A program made the translations under genes and the position numbers. 64,000 bases of DNA. Origin: Luidia sarsii. Its lineage: Eukaryota; Echinodermata; Asteroidea; Paxillosida; Luidiidae. The stretch spans positions 15,096,909-15,160,908 of the forward strand of contig OX465116.1 in NCBI GenBank assembly GCA_949987565.1, in the 5' to 3' direction. Under the pieces are notes generated by a model. The model saw only the letters and a program-made list of their open reading frames with translations. It did no database searches and had not been told where the DNA came from. Shown here one piece after another: positions 1 to 10,800 of this stretch (within the stretch, counting starts at the first letter, position 1; each line of letters starts with the position of its first letter).

Positions 1-242
1 ATCAAACCATTTATCATTCGTTGTATGTGAGCCTCACTAACCAGAAATGGAAAGTTCGAGGGATGGGGCTGACATTTCGATCCTTACAGGGTTTTTTTTG
101 GGCTAAATTCCCCTGCTCTTGAGAGAGATCATTCTGAACATTGACGTCGCAAGGGCATTAAAAGGAACGGAAGACTAATGGAGAAAACCAGGAAGGAAGC
201 GGGCGTAGTTCCGGTCAAGAGGGTGTTTTTCTTGCGGCTTAC
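1..242. other. TUBGCP3 intron, left edge
   Basis: Non-coding; contains a degraded arm of the palindromic repeat (CTGACATTTCGATCC near 70). Confidence 0.6.
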
Positions 243-361
243 CTGGTGGTCAACGCAGAATGCATCCTCTACTGCATGGTATCTGACGTAGCGGCCGTCC
301 ACTCCTTGGAAGACGTAGATCAGATCCCTCACAAGAGCTGCCTCGGGAACTTCAGAGGCAG
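243..361 (-). CDS. TUBGCP3: TUBGCP3 exon 9 (last in window)
   Basis: A 119-nt exon after caatccctag and before gtaagc. It encodes [20 protein letters not shown] then [19 protein letters not shown], the conserved block at the start of the GCP3 core. It ends in phase 0; later exons lie off the left edge. Confidence 0.95.
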
Positions 362-658
362 CTAGGGATTGAAGTCGCGAAGGCAAAGGAAGAACAAATT
401 AAAAACCAATATTATCATGTCGTCGGGTTGGTGTACGGAGAAAGTCTTGAAGGTCAATGAGGTTTTCTAGCTTAAAAAGACTGACAGGCAAATTCGCATA
501 TTCAAGAGGGATTTTTTGTTTGGATCCTAGCAGGACCTTTCTCAAAGGCAGAAAGCCTGCTGGGATCATACACATCAGGATCTCCAAGGCCCTCGATAAA
601 TCCTGGACTAAGGCTAAGGCTAAGGCTAAGGCTAAGGCTAAGGCTAAGGCTAAGGCTA

Positions 659-700
<42 letters not shown>

Positions 701-808
701 AGGCTCAGGCTAAGACTCAGGCTCTGACTCTGGCTCAGGCTCATGCTAATGCTAAGGCTAAGGCTCTGGCTAATGCTAAGGCTAAGGCTAAGGCTAAGGC
801 TAAGGCTA

Positions 809-850
<42 letters not shown>

Positions 851-3800
851 AGGCTCAGGCTAAGACTCAGGCTCTGGCTCAGGCTCATGCTTATGCTAAG
901 GCTAAGGCTCTGGCTAATGCTAAGGCTAAGGCTAAGGCTAAGGCTAAGGCTAAGGCTCGGGCTCAGGCTCAGGCTCAGGCTTAGGCTCAGGCTTAGGCTT
1001 AGGCTCAGGCTTCGTCCCCGTCCCGCAGAACCTGAAAATACAGCCTGCATGTTGCTTTTGAATATGTTAAGGCTTGCTCTCCTTCGCAGCGCAGAGAAAT
1101 TCACTGCAAGCTAGTGTTAAAAGCCTGCCCTTTCAAAAACCTACGACATTCCTAATGGAATCGCCTGACCATGCGACAGATGAGTAAGCAGACAGGTCAT
1201 ATGCCAGGGTGGGTCCTCATGTGAGAATGAAGTCCAATTTGTGATGCACACAATCGGCAACAGCTGCTACGAAGGAAGGAATCCAAAGTGGAACTCTGTT
1301 TCCTTCTCTCCTTCTATGACTGGATGGCCATGGCTCTGTTGGTTTCAATAAACCTTCATGCCTTGTGTACACTGGTGCCTCCAAAAAGCTCTGTCATGGG
1401 CTGTTGCTTCCCAAGAGTTTACGGTGAAGTTGCAATTTCTAGAGGGAGAATGATGAAGCCAAAGACCGAGCCTAAACCTTCCCTTCGTTCAGTTTGCACT
1501 GCAGTCTGGTTTTGATTTGAGAATCCGTCTTTGGGAATCAACTCACTGTTGTTCGCGGAATCGGTGGCGTCCTTGGCAAAGGTCACGGCCGGGGTCGTCC
1601 GAGCTCGGCCGTGGCCCGGCGCGGGCCCGTCGCTCAGCTGCTTGGCGCTGTCGCCTAGCAACATGCGGGCCAGGCGGGTGCTGACGGGCTGTGTGTCGCC
1701 CTCTAGAGTGTAAGCGTTACCGGGCGTCTGAAATTGGCTCAGACTGACGGGGCAAAACAAAGAGAGGAATTGAGCAACAACCTACTCACTCTTATCAGCA
1801 AAGACTGATTCTGGATGTTAGTGCAAAGATTGCGGCGATACCATGTATATCTTCTCTTTCAAGAAGTGTGGCTCTGAAAAGAGCCGGTAACTCAACGTTT
1901 CAGGTAGTATGTACTCTGCCCAGGAGTCTCCTGACGACGGGCAGAGTACACACTAGTCAGTAGTCACTACCCTAAACGTTGAGTTACCGGCTCTTTTCAG
2001 AGCCACACTTCTTGAAAGAGAAGATATACATGGTGTCACCGCAATCTTTTCACTAAGTTCTCCACCATTCAAACCTTTAAGTCTTATCTGATTGTGGATG
2101 GAGAGATACAATGAATGAAAAGGAAGAGTGGAAGAACTTGATGCGTTCAATAAGCTTCTCAGAGTCTGTTTCAACCAACTCTGAGATGCCCAGTAGTCCT
2201 TAAACCATCCAGGGCTGGATTTCACAAAGACTTACGATGCATCGTAACTCAACGTACGATGGATAACCCGTAGTAAGTTATGATAGATCTTATGGTTTCT
2301 GCGCATCGCTCATTGTCTTACGATTGATCGTTAGTTACAATGAGTTTGGTAAAATCGACCGCAGGGCGGAAGCAGGGGTCACTTGGAGGTCACTTGGGCA
2401 GACTCGGGTCAACCCGGTGACCCTTGGAGTAGGGGCAAGGAGTCGTGGTTGGGAGGGGTCAGACAGAGTAGGTCACTTACCCCGTGGATGACACCGTTTG
2501 ACCGCGCCCGGATATACTGCTCCAACTGCTCCCTGGTAAAAGACCGTGCAATACAGAGCCTCAACATCAGCCAAGAATTTGTTTTTAAAATAAGTGCCTA
2601 GGTGGGAATCGGAAGACAAAAGTCTGTTGGCCCGATCAAGATGCTAGTACTTGTCAGCCATGACTGCCTCTAGCCTGATCCAGAAGTGTCCCCCCCCCCC
2701 CCCCCCGAGGACCGACATAGATGGAGGCCATCGCACCCAACCCTTTGTCTTCAAAACACGAGGTGCACTTCTAAAAACTTTTGACCACCACTCTCCAACA
2801 CTCTTCATAAATTTGGCTTCTGAATTTCTTATAAAAATAGCAAAGAAAACTTTGACTTGACCAGGACTTGAACCCGAAACTTCTGGTTTTGCGTGCCAGT
2901 GCTCTTACCATCTGAGCTATCCAGCCCTTAGATGGTGGCCTTCCCAAATAGTCAACTAGTCTTTACCGGGGTGGGGGCGCCAGTCAGAAGCAATTCAACC
3001 TTTGCCGGTTTTTTTCAATTTGTTCAAAATATCCCAGTCACTTTTTCATTGATTTATTTGACTTAAATCTTTCAACTCGAAAGATCTCTTTTTCATCGTC
3101 GAGTCTTCCGGATCGCTTCTCATCACCAGACACTCACCAATGCCACTGCTGTGGGAGCGATCTGGCATGACACTCAGGGTGTGGTCATGGGGCGTGGCTC
3201 CATGGGCGTGGCTTCCTGGGCGTGGCTCAAAGGGTGTGGACGTAGCCATACGGGGCAACCCTCCCCCAAATATGGCCGCTCCCTCTGCCATCTGCTAAAA
3301 GATGAAGAATTTAGAATCAGTAAAATACACAATTTCCTTCTTCTAAATATTATTACCCTTAGGTGGTGGCCTTCTCAAATAGTCAACTATCTTTGCCGGG
3401 GTGGGGGGCCAGTCAGAAGCATTCAACCATTGAGCTATTCAGCCCTTAGATGGTGGCCTTCCCAAATAGCCAACTATCTTTGCTGGGATGGGGGCGCCAG
3501 TCAGAAGCATTCAACCATTGAGCTATCCAGCCCTTAGATGGTGGCCTTCCCAAATACATGTAGTCAACTATCTTTGCCAGGGTGGGGGCACCAGTCAGAA
3601 GCATTTAACCATTGAGCTATCCAGCCCTTAGATGGTGGCCTTCTCAAATAGTCAACTATCTTTGCCAGGGTGGGGGCGCCAGTCAGAAGCATTCAACCAT
3701 TGAGCTATTCAGCCCTTAGATGGTGGCCTTCCCAAATAGCCAACTATCTTTGCAAGGATGGGGGCGCCAGTCAGAAGCATTCATCTAATTGACTGTAACA

Positions 3801-6800
3801 TATCTCCAGGGATCACAAGTAAGCCCCACCTTTTGCCTATGTGAGTGACTTTGAATTGATTTAAGCAAACCATACAGATCAAGCAGACTTTCTGAGGGAA
3901 TTGAAATGAACTCTGGCCTCAATATTTGACTTTTCCTCAGTACCCTGTTATTGGTTGTTCTTTTCTCCTCACTCAGCGACATCAGAAGGTACAGAATTGC
4001 CCATCGATTCTTGAGAACATTCTGGGAAAAAAAAAAACATTGAAAAATACAAAACCAAATATTAGGTTGACGAGCTAAGCAAAGTAGGCACCAGAATTTG
4101 TTTGGATAGAGCGGACAGAAATGTGCAGACAGGTATGAAATATAGATAAAATTGTTAGAGTCAACGGCGATCAGATTTTATAAAATGAAGTACATGTAAA
4201 AAGTGGAAAAGAAGGTTTGCATGGTAAAGTGGAAGGTTTGTGGTGACACCATGTAGCACTTCTCTTTCGAGAAGGAGTGTGGCTCTGAAAAGAGTAACTG
4301 GCTCATTTCAGAGCCACACTCTTTCTCGAAAGAGAAGTGCTACATGGTGTCACCACAAACCGCCCACTGAGTAAAAAGTAGCAGACTTGTGAGTACTCTA
4401 CATCGATCTGCTAGATATGATATTCTGATCAAGAGTTGTGCATTAGAACGTCACTATAAACCAACGCATGCACAATGGCTAAGCTTGGCCATGTTTATAG
4501 TCGCTGGTTGATTTCTCTCGCTCTGGGACACAAAGACGACTGACCTGGGACTGCAGCTTGCGGCAGAGTTCCGAGAAACGTGCAGCCTCCGTCTCTCTCC
4601 CTCGTCGAGCCACTAGATTGGAAACAAATCAATCCACTCCATTTGTTTTTTGTTTGTTTTTTACTTATTTTTTTATCCATTTTTGTGTAGGTTACATTCA
4701 CCCTGCAAGAGCATTCTACCCTCTACCACTATTCTGCCGGACCCTTAGTCTGATTGGCCAATTGTCATTACATCAAGTTCATGCATATTCATGTATGCTC
4801 TATACTCTGATATTGGCCAATCAGATTAAAGAACGTTCATGAATATGCATAACATCAGCAGGAACGACCTCCAGGGAGAATTCCATACCCTTCCTTTTTT
4901 GTATTTATGCAGATTTGCCCAAAACAAGGCTATAAAGCCACTCAAGGTTAAGGGCCAAGGAAAGAAGGAGATAGAGAGGGACTCAGGAAGGCTGGAGATG
5001 GGAATTGACATTCCTCTTACAAAGGACAAGATCATAAGCAGGTGGGAAACAAGAACAAAGGAAGTAAACTTTATTAAAAAGAAAAGAAATTGACCTTCCT
5101 TTGTTTCAAAATAAAGTTAATGCAACAATTTACTGTGATACCATTCTTGTTGTTTCAATCTCATCCAATCTGTTGAAATTTTACTTACATTTTCGTTGGA
5201 TTCGCTGTGACACCTGAAACTCATCATTTTCCACTGAAGGTGTAAAATTGCTGCAGAAAAAAATAAAAAAAATAAAGAACATTAGGGACTTTGTTTCATA
5301 AATTGAAAACCAACCACTTCTGCCAGATGTTCAAATAGTTCAGTAATTAAGCAGCTTCAGTTATATTGTCTGCATGATTTGTTAATGTAAAAACAAAATC
5401 AGTAACGGAGACAAGTAACAACAGTCTACTATTCCAAAAATGGTTTCATCTTTCGTTTTTGAAATGGTCTCATCTTTCATTTTTGAAATGGTCAACAGGC
5501 CCAAATAACTGTAATTTTACCTGGCCCACCAAATTTCTAAGTGGCCCATGTTTTTACAAAGGGTTGTTTTCCAGTCCTACTTTGGATGGATGGCAAAAAT
5601 CAACACATTTTGCACACCTTAAAACCCTTCTCTGTTTTGGGGTTTTTGTAGCCACTATGGTTTTGTATATTTTTGTTTATTTATCACATATTCCAACTTC
5701 CCTTTTACAGTATTTTTTTATGTTATATATCTTTAGAAATCTTACATACTGCATTATAATATTCTGGTTAGATTATTACTACCCAAAACCACATTCCAAG
5801 CCATGTGAAATAAAAAAAGGGTCATAATTATTTTAAACAATTTGTATATTTTGAAATCATAATTTTGATGTGTTTTTTTTTTATTTCATAAATTTTATCA
5901 AGTGCTAGGAAAGTTTGGGTATTTTTTTTAAATCTATTAGTGCTGAAATCAAACAAATCAATGAAAAACTGACTGGGACCTTTTAAACAATTTGAACAAA
6001 AGAGCAAAGAAAACTTTGACTGGACCGGGATCCCCCGGACAAATCGCACCTGCTGATAATTCGAAGCGCATACTGATACTGCGATGTGACATCTTCATCT
6101 GGAACAGAAAGGACACAGACGGATTTAAGAAACTGATTGTGATGAATGCAGAAAAACAGAATAAAAGGTGCAAAAGCAAGATTTGTTTGCCTTCAACTAG
6201 TAAAAGACCCTCAGCCAAACAATGTAACACCACAGAAATCATTACTGTTGTAACTTGTATTTTGAAGGTCCATAAATCTAGGACTCTGGATAAGCCACTG
6301 ACAAACATGAAATTTCACCTTGAAAAAGTTACTTAAATATATATTTTTTTCACTTATACAAGTTATAGATTTAGCGATTGAACTAAAACCAGACTTATTA
6401 ATGTACTTCTTACAATACACCCTGTTTAGAATTAAAATTCCATAAAAATTAGTAATTATTGTTATACTTATAGTACTTTGTCTTAAGTAGTTAAGTTAGT
6501 ATGTCATTTCAAATGCTGACAAGGAAACAAATTAAAATTGTTATTGCATGACAGCACAAAGACTAAAGAGACTATTTTCTTACTTTAGTTTGAGAAAGAC
6601 CCTGGTGGGATCAAACCGATTCAAACTCAAACTCAAAGCATTCATGCAGCCCTCGTACTAGTCGTAGTCGTATCGTATTCGTAATGTTTGAAACTTTGAG
6701 ATTTCAGCCATTTGTTACTTGTAAGTTGTAGTTGTAGCTAATTGCTAATTTGTCTATAACTGAAAAGATGTAATTGTAAATTCAAACCTTTGGGTCTTTC

Positions 6801-6869
6801 CAGAAGGTGCCTGACCAGCTGAAGCAATAGAGCTTGAGGGTTGCTAGGGCCTACTGATCCCGATGCCAT
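243..6869 (-). CDS. TUBGCP3: Gamma-tubulin complex component 3, N-terminal part (9 exons, 3' end off window)
   Basis: GCP3 is a core subunit of the gamma-tubulin ring complex, which nucleates microtubules at centrosomes and spindle poles. Nine minus-strand exons (6869-6788, 6098-6050, 5250-5189, 4612-4545, 4021-3944, 3291-3138, 2532-2481, 1743-1547, 361-243) join with matching phases into 287 codons without a stop. Family matches, judged from memory of human GCP3, run in order: [13 protein letters not shown] near residue 15, [20 protein letters not shown] near 40, [20 protein letters not shown] near 75, [12 protein letters not shown] just after, [10 protein letters not shown] near 125, a Ser/Gly-rich linker, then [17 protein letters not shown] near 255. 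These belong to the N-terminal region; the GRIP domains lie beyond the left edge. The start ATG has a good context (gccATGg). The linker (residues about 165-245) is less conserved and its exon borders are less certain. The gene is divergent from ATP11, with starts 959 bp apart. Confidence 0.93.
505..575. repeat. Palindromic repeat family B copy
   Basis: GGATCCTAGCAGGACCTTTC followed by TCAAAGGCAGAAAGCCTGCTGGGATCA: two short arms of the dispersed palindrome seen throughout the window. Confidence 0.6.
607..1012. repeat. AAGGCT/CAGGCT hexanucleotide array
   Basis: About 68 units of a 6-bp repeat alternating blocks of AAGGCT and CAGGCT, with a higher-order period (two similar blocks near 660-780 and 815-930). 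It lies in the TUBGCP3 intron between exons 8 and 9. It gives spurious Ala/Lys and Ser/Leu open frames. From 1013 to 1546 I see nothing further. Confidence 0.9.
1547..1743 (-). CDS. TUBGCP3: TUBGCP3 exon 8 (linker)
   Basis: A 197-nt, GC-rich exon read through [20 protein letters not shown] to [12 protein letters not shown], with a consensus gtgagt donor. The acceptor ttttgccccgtcag (first base 1743) keeps frame with exon 7. An alternative acceptor 16 nt further in (first base 1727) would break that frame. Confidence 0.8.
1827..2050. repeat. Foldback repeat family C (near-perfect hairpin)
   Basis: Arms of about 95 bp: AAGATTGCGGCGATACCATG ... mirrored by a reverse-complement arm ending GGTGTCACCGCAATCTTTTC. 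The core holds GTGGCTCTGAAAAGAGCCGG. Confidence 0.85.
2214..2352. mobile_element. Short MITE-like element
   Basis: Begins GGATTTCACAAAGACTTACG and holds internal ACGATGCATCGTAA and TTACGATTGATCGT palindromes, ending near GAGTTTGGTAAAAT. Resembles MITEs with TTTCACAAAG ends; inferred. Confidence 0.4.
2481..2532 (-). CDS. TUBGCP3: TUBGCP3 exon 7 (linker)
   Basis: A 52-nt exon after ggtcttttaccag with a strong gtaagt donor. In the frame forced by the neighbours it reads [16 protein letters not shown], a Ser/Gly linker like the poorly conserved linker of vertebrate GCP3. Support comes from splice sites and phase; similarity is weak. Confidence 0.65.
2693..2706. repeat. Poly-C tract
   Basis: Fourteen consecutive C in a TUBGCP3 intron. 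Confidence 0.9.
2840..3010 (-). mobile_element. tRNA-derived SINE copy, truncated
   Basis: On the minus strand it reads AGCTCAGATGGTAAGAGCA (A-box like) and GGGTTCAAGTCCTGGTC (B-box like). It adjoins the CAGTCAGAAGCA / CAAATAGTCAACTAG body shared with copies at 25.7 and 38.6 kb. Not a functional tRNA: no acceptor stem. Confidence 0.7.
3138..3291 (-). CDS. TUBGCP3: TUBGCP3 exon 6
   Basis: A 154-nt exon after cttttagcag and before gtgagt. It contains [16 protein letters not shown], aligning with the LPRDAHSTPYY segment of GCP3, then a His/Ser-rich stretch [11 protein letters not shown] short GCCACGCCC-type repeat lies inside the coding sequence. Confidence 0.85.
3350..3835. repeat. SINE-body minisatellite, about 4-5 copies of ~120 bp
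   Basis: Tandem copies of GATGGTGGCCTTCCCAAATA...GCCAGTCAGAAGCATTCAACCATTGAGC, followed by CATATCTCCAGGGATCAC, the next part of the SINE body. The SINE has expanded internally between TUBGCP3 exons 5 and 6. Confidence 0.8.
3944..4021 (-). CDS. TUBGCP3: TUBGCP3 exon 5
   Basis: A 78-nt phase 0/0 exon after ttttttcccag. It encodes [20 protein letters not shown] and six more residues, almost identical to the VLKNKWSILYLLLSLSE block of GCP3. The donor gtactg is not strong, but the frame carries straight into exon 6. Confidence 0.94.
4234..4361. repeat. Foldback repeat family C
   Basis: Hairpin arms GGTTTGTGGTGACACCATGT ... ACATGGTGTCACCACAAACC around a GTGGCTCTGAAAAGAG core. Confidence 0.85.
4545..4612 (-). 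CDS. TUBGCP3: TUBGCP3 exon 4
   Basis: A 68-nt exon between ccaatctag and gtcagt. It encodes [20 protein letters not shown] plus SQ, the conserved AALFSELHRKL block of GCP3. In phase with both neighbours. Confidence 0.93.
4748..4856. repeat. Small inverted repeat
   Basis: TCTGATTGGCCAAT near 4749 and ATTGGCCAATCAGA near 4812, with ATGCATATTCATG-type inner and outer motifs. Lies just before dispersed repeat A. Confidence 0.6.
4905..5045. repeat. Dispersed repeat A, copy 1
   Basis: About 140 bp (CAAAACAAGGCTATAAAGCC ... GGAGATAGAGAGGGACTCAG ...) closely matching 47692-47830. Confidence 0.8.
5189..5250 (-). CDS. TUBGCP3: TUBGCP3 exon 3
   Basis: A 62-nt exon with a long T-rich acceptor ending ctgcag and a consensus gtaagt donor. 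It encodes [20 protein letters not shown], matching the conserved NFAPTVERDEF region of GCP3. Confidence 0.93.
5251..6049. other. TUBGCP3 intron 2
   Basis: AT-rich; no repeat family or exon recognised beyond short direct repeats near 5440-5490. Confidence 0.5.
6050..6098 (-). CDS. TUBGCP3: TUBGCP3 exon 2
   Basis: A 49-nt exon after ctttctgttccag and before gtgcga. It encodes [15 protein letters not shown], matching the conserved FQYAVRVIG segment of GCP3. Phase in 1, phase out 2, both matching the neighbours. Confidence 0.9.
6099..6787. other. TUBGCP3 intron 1
   Basis: AT-rich; a simple CGTAGTCGTATCGTATTCGT stretch near 6660; otherwise nothing seen. Confidence 0.5.
6788..6869 (-). CDS. TUBGCP3: TUBGCP3 exon 1 (start codon)
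   Basis: Encodes 27 residues plus one base, beginning [20 protein letters not shown]. The ATG is in a gccATGg context. It ends CCCAAAG before gtttga, a weak donor, but the leftover G joins in frame to the next exon. Confidence 0.88.
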
Positions 6870-7828
6870 GGCAACATCAAGGGACCACGCCCAAGGATCG
6901 AGGTAGCAACAACTTGAAGCCAAATTTCAACTCCCAAATTCTAAAGTTAAATAACTTAAAAGGAATGTTGAAAACAGGATTAGCTCCAAAGATCGCATGT
7001 ACTTGTTTTGAAATTAAATCCAAGCCCTAGTTGAAATAATTTGTTACTAATCACCCCTATTCCCATCATTTTCGGCAAAAACTGTTTAATGATTTTCACA
7101 TAAATGATAAAGTGTCGGAATTAGACGTCTTTGCATTACACGTTTATAGACTCCCCATAAGGCTGTGCACAAGTCAAACACAACTGCAAAAAGTAGACAA
7201 TTGAGATCCTCTCCTAATTCATAAAACCCATATAAAAATCCCACGCCTACCAGAAAAATGTACTCTCACCGATGTATGGGGAATGGAGGGGTGTGTTTAC
7301 AGTACCTCGACTTCCAACAAACGGCAAAAAAACTCTACAACAACCAACCGAAGTTTCTTTTTCGCGCCATGTGTTAGTTTGTTGGACGAGACGATCATTC
7401 CTCAAACTAATTTTTTAGGGTAACGAATTCTTTACTCCACCAATGCTCGTTGGTTGGGCGCGTGATCATACCTCCACCTATGTCTGTTGATTGGTTTATT
7501 CCTTCCTCCACCAATGTTCGTTGGTTTGCTCCATCGTACCTCCACCTATGCCTGGTCACCAGTCCACTTAGCATAAGTATGTGTACTAACAACAACGCGC
7601 CGTATACCTGTGCACCAGAGTGTACACGTTGCAATAGCACAGTGCCATCACATATCCACGGTGCACCATTGAGGAAGTGCACAGCAGAAAAAGCAGACGA
7701 TATAATTTTTTGACGGCATCTGCCAACTCAAATGTATGCAATATCCGAAAGAACAATCGACGCACCTTTCGATGGATTATGACGGGATACTGTTGAGGAC
7801 AGGATAGGTGACCAGTGGACCCTCAGAA
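6870..7828. promoter_or_regulatory. Putative bidirectional promoter between TUBGCP3 and ATP11
   Basis: These 959 bp separate two divergent start codons and so must hold both 5' UTRs and probably both core promoters. Visible motifs: CCAAT at 7440-7444 and 7511-7515, inverted ATTGG at 7490-7494, and TTTCGCGC (E2F type) at 7360-7367. No clear TATA box is seen near either start. Clustered CCAAT boxes are common in bidirectional promoters, and an E2F site would suit a cell-cycle gene such as GCP3. Promoter function is inferred; transcription starts cannot be placed from sequence alone. Confidence 0.6.
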
Positions 7829-7864
7829 ATGGCATCTTTCGTTCGGAAAATCACAGATAAATGT
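7829..7864 (+). CDS. ATP11A: ATP11 exon 1 (start codon)
   Basis: A 36-nt exon encoding [12 protein letters not shown] in a cagaaATGg context with a perfect gtaagt donor, phase 0. The short exon joins in frame to exon 2 to give a Cys-containing N-terminus like that of vertebrate ATP11A/C. It was chosen by splice site, phase and length, so it is less certain than later exons. Confidence 0.72.
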
Positions 7865-10800
7865 GTAAGTGTTTGTCGTTTATAGCCGGGGGCAGTTTTG
7901 AACTTGATAACAATACAGCATTTGATGTCAATCCGTTGTGATCTGAGCCGCTCACAAGTACTAGTAGTACTACTACTACTACTACTAGTAGGCTTTCTCG
8001 TAATCTGTTCCTAGTGATTAAGTATTAAATAACGCCTGGGTGGAGACGTCCAAAGGTTAAACAGTTTGGAAAGAAATAAGGAGTCGTTTCCCTTCAGCTT
8101 CAAGCTTTTCTGCATTTTCTTTCACTAGTTTCGGGCTAACAAAAATTCAAAGAAACTGACTTGGAACATTTGAACAAATGTGAGAAATTGGAGAAGAAAA
8201 CTTTGACTGGGCTGGGACTTGAACCCGAGACCTCTGGATTTATAACTGGTACGTTAACCCAGAGATCTCGGGTTCAAGTTTTCTTTGTGATTTTTTTCAA
8301 AAAGGGGAAAAATGCAAATCATGTTACGTTAGCAAACAATTGTTTTGTTACATAACAATTTAAGAAAGGGGTTTATTAATGATAATATTAAATTTAAAAA
8401 ATATGAAAAAAATTAATAACCTTTCTTGCCTTACAGTTACAAAGTTGCACACTAGTTATTCCACTTCAATATCACTTATCAGTTGTGTAAAGATAGAATA
8501 AAAAGGTTTTCTGAAAAGTGAATTTTATATGTGTTTTTGTATTCCGATTTCCGAGTAACTTGGAGTTGAACCTATTTTTATCAAAATTTGAAATTTGGAG
8601 GGTCAGGTGACTATATATATACCACCAGTCACCCGACCCTCCAAATTCCAAATTTCGATAAAAAGAAAAAAACGTGACTTGTCAGGTCCAAGTTACTCGG
8701 ACCATGCTCGGACTAGTGGTTTTTTTTAAGATTCCACTGGACAGGAAGGTGTTTTATGGCAGTGTTCCATAAAATTATACAGAGGAACACAAACCATCAT
8801 ACCATGCACCTACATGTACATGTAAATCACAGCTTGAAACACACTTATCAGAGAACCAATCCCAGCTTTACAACCTGCTACTGAATATATATCATTTTTA
8901 TTTTCAGAAAGGTCCTGCTACTGCTAGTGCTAGTGCTAGGATCGATATGTCAATTTGCATTATATTTTAAGTAATTTTAGTCAGTAAGCAGTTTGCAGCA
9001 TTTTTAACTGTCTATTTTGGAAGAGAGCATTTTAAACATAATTTTGGTTTTTGGTGCTGTTCGCAATTCGCATATTGTAATGCAAAGGTAGCACCAGTTA
9101 ATAGATTTTTAGGTTTTACAAAAATGAAAACTATTGTAAACATGATTTTGTAGTTTAAAAGTTGCATAAACCAAAATGTTTGTTATGCAATTGAAATGTG
9201 TGGGTGGATAAACAGTTGGTCTATTCCCTTAATTAAAACACCAAACGTGCATTTCCTCATCTAAAAAAGTTCTGTGTTTAGACACAAGTATAAGTGCATA
9301 ATAATTATAAGGTTTCGGTTTTTTCGTTATTTATTGATAGAATCTTAAATTTTAGTGGGCCTGACATTTTGATCCTAGCAGGACCTTTCTCAAAGGGCCT
9401 TTGAGAATCGTCCTGCTAGGATCAAAACGTCAGGCCCTCTAAATTTTAGGATTTGCATTTTGGTAATTTTAGTCAGTAAGCAGTTTGCAACATTTTTGTA
9501 TATCACTTTATTGATAGAAGTTAAAACAAAAACTGTTGCAAACTGCTCACTGACTATTGACCTGCAATGCATAAATCTCAAAAGTTAGAGGGCCTGAGGT
9601 TTCGAACCTAGCAGGACCTTTCTCTCAAAGGCAAAGCGAGAGAGTGCCTTTGAGAAAGGTCCTGCTAGGATCAAAACGTCAGGCCCTCTAACTTCTGAGA
9701 TTTATTTATTGATAGAATAGATAAATTTGTATGTTGCTTCAAATGAAACATCATCAATCGTCATCGTCGTTGTTTAAAGTCAATTTTTCCCACTGTGGAG
9801 TTGGACCGAACTTAATCCTTGACAGCTCTCCTCCAATGCTGTTCTGTTTCCACCCTCGACACCAGTCTTTGTCAGCAGTTCTTACTCTTACAATCATGTA
9901 CTTACTGTAGATCCTCTGCACGCAACGTTTGTGCCTTATTCACACAGACTGGATCAGTTGACAGAAATCTTGAAATAACATTTTTTAGTCATAAATTGAA
10001 GTACTGCAATTTTGATGATTCATGATTTCCCATAATTTTGTTGTTTGTGAATGTGACTGGATTTTGTAAAATCTTTGCGATTCAGCTAAAAGGATCAAAC
10101 ATTTTCGTATTTAACATGAAAATGACTTAGAATGAAAATAAATGTAAATCAAAAGCCATTTAATATAAAAAGGAATCTAGGGAATCCACTTTTAGAAATT
10201 AAAAGTAATAACTTATGTAGGAGAAATAGATGAACAAATAGACACACTATTAAAAACTAAAACGGAAAAAAATTGATCCACATTTTGGTAATGTCTGAAT
10301 TTCTGAAGCTACAATGTCCATGTTACCGATAAAAAAAGAAATGCGTTGTGGTTGCTAGGCGACGGGGCATAGAGATGGCAAGGCCAATAGTAATTAATAT
10401 TAACTGCTGCCCAAGGACCCGGGTTTAGGGGAAAAAGAGGACAGCTCAGCTACGAAAATATCACCGTATGACTTAACATTAAATGTCTATTGGAAAGGCA
10501 TTGTAATCATCGGTGCGTGCTGCAATGACCTTAGGGGGAAAGGAGCACTGGTTCTCCCTCAGCTTACGTCAATTTGTGTGAAATTGCATTTTTGTTTTCA
10601 TCTTTTTTCTCTCTTTTTTTTCAGTCAGGCTGGAAAACATTTGACGAAACTTGAATTGGCTGACCAATTTTTACAGTTTTGAACCAATTTCAAATTCATT
10701 CATTGACCATTGCTGAAAAATGTCTTGAATTGTTTGTTCATTTTTGCCAGTAGCGTAGACGGTGCTTCAGTGTAGGCCTGGTGAATATGTTCTAACATAA

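Noticed and set aside
457..1114. Ala-Lys/Gln and Ser-Leu repeat frames
   Set aside because: Hexamer array in a TUBGCP3 intron.
1547..1727. TUBGCP3 exon 8 starting at 1727 (acceptor tttcag)
   Set aside because: It would break the frame with exon 7; the acceptor before 1743 restores a continuous frame through exons 6-9.
2840..2935. tRNA gene on the minus strand (and similar loci at 8180, 25700, 27810, 37165, 38650)
   Set aside because: A and B boxes are present but acceptor and anticodon stems do not pair; they repeat with a SINE body.
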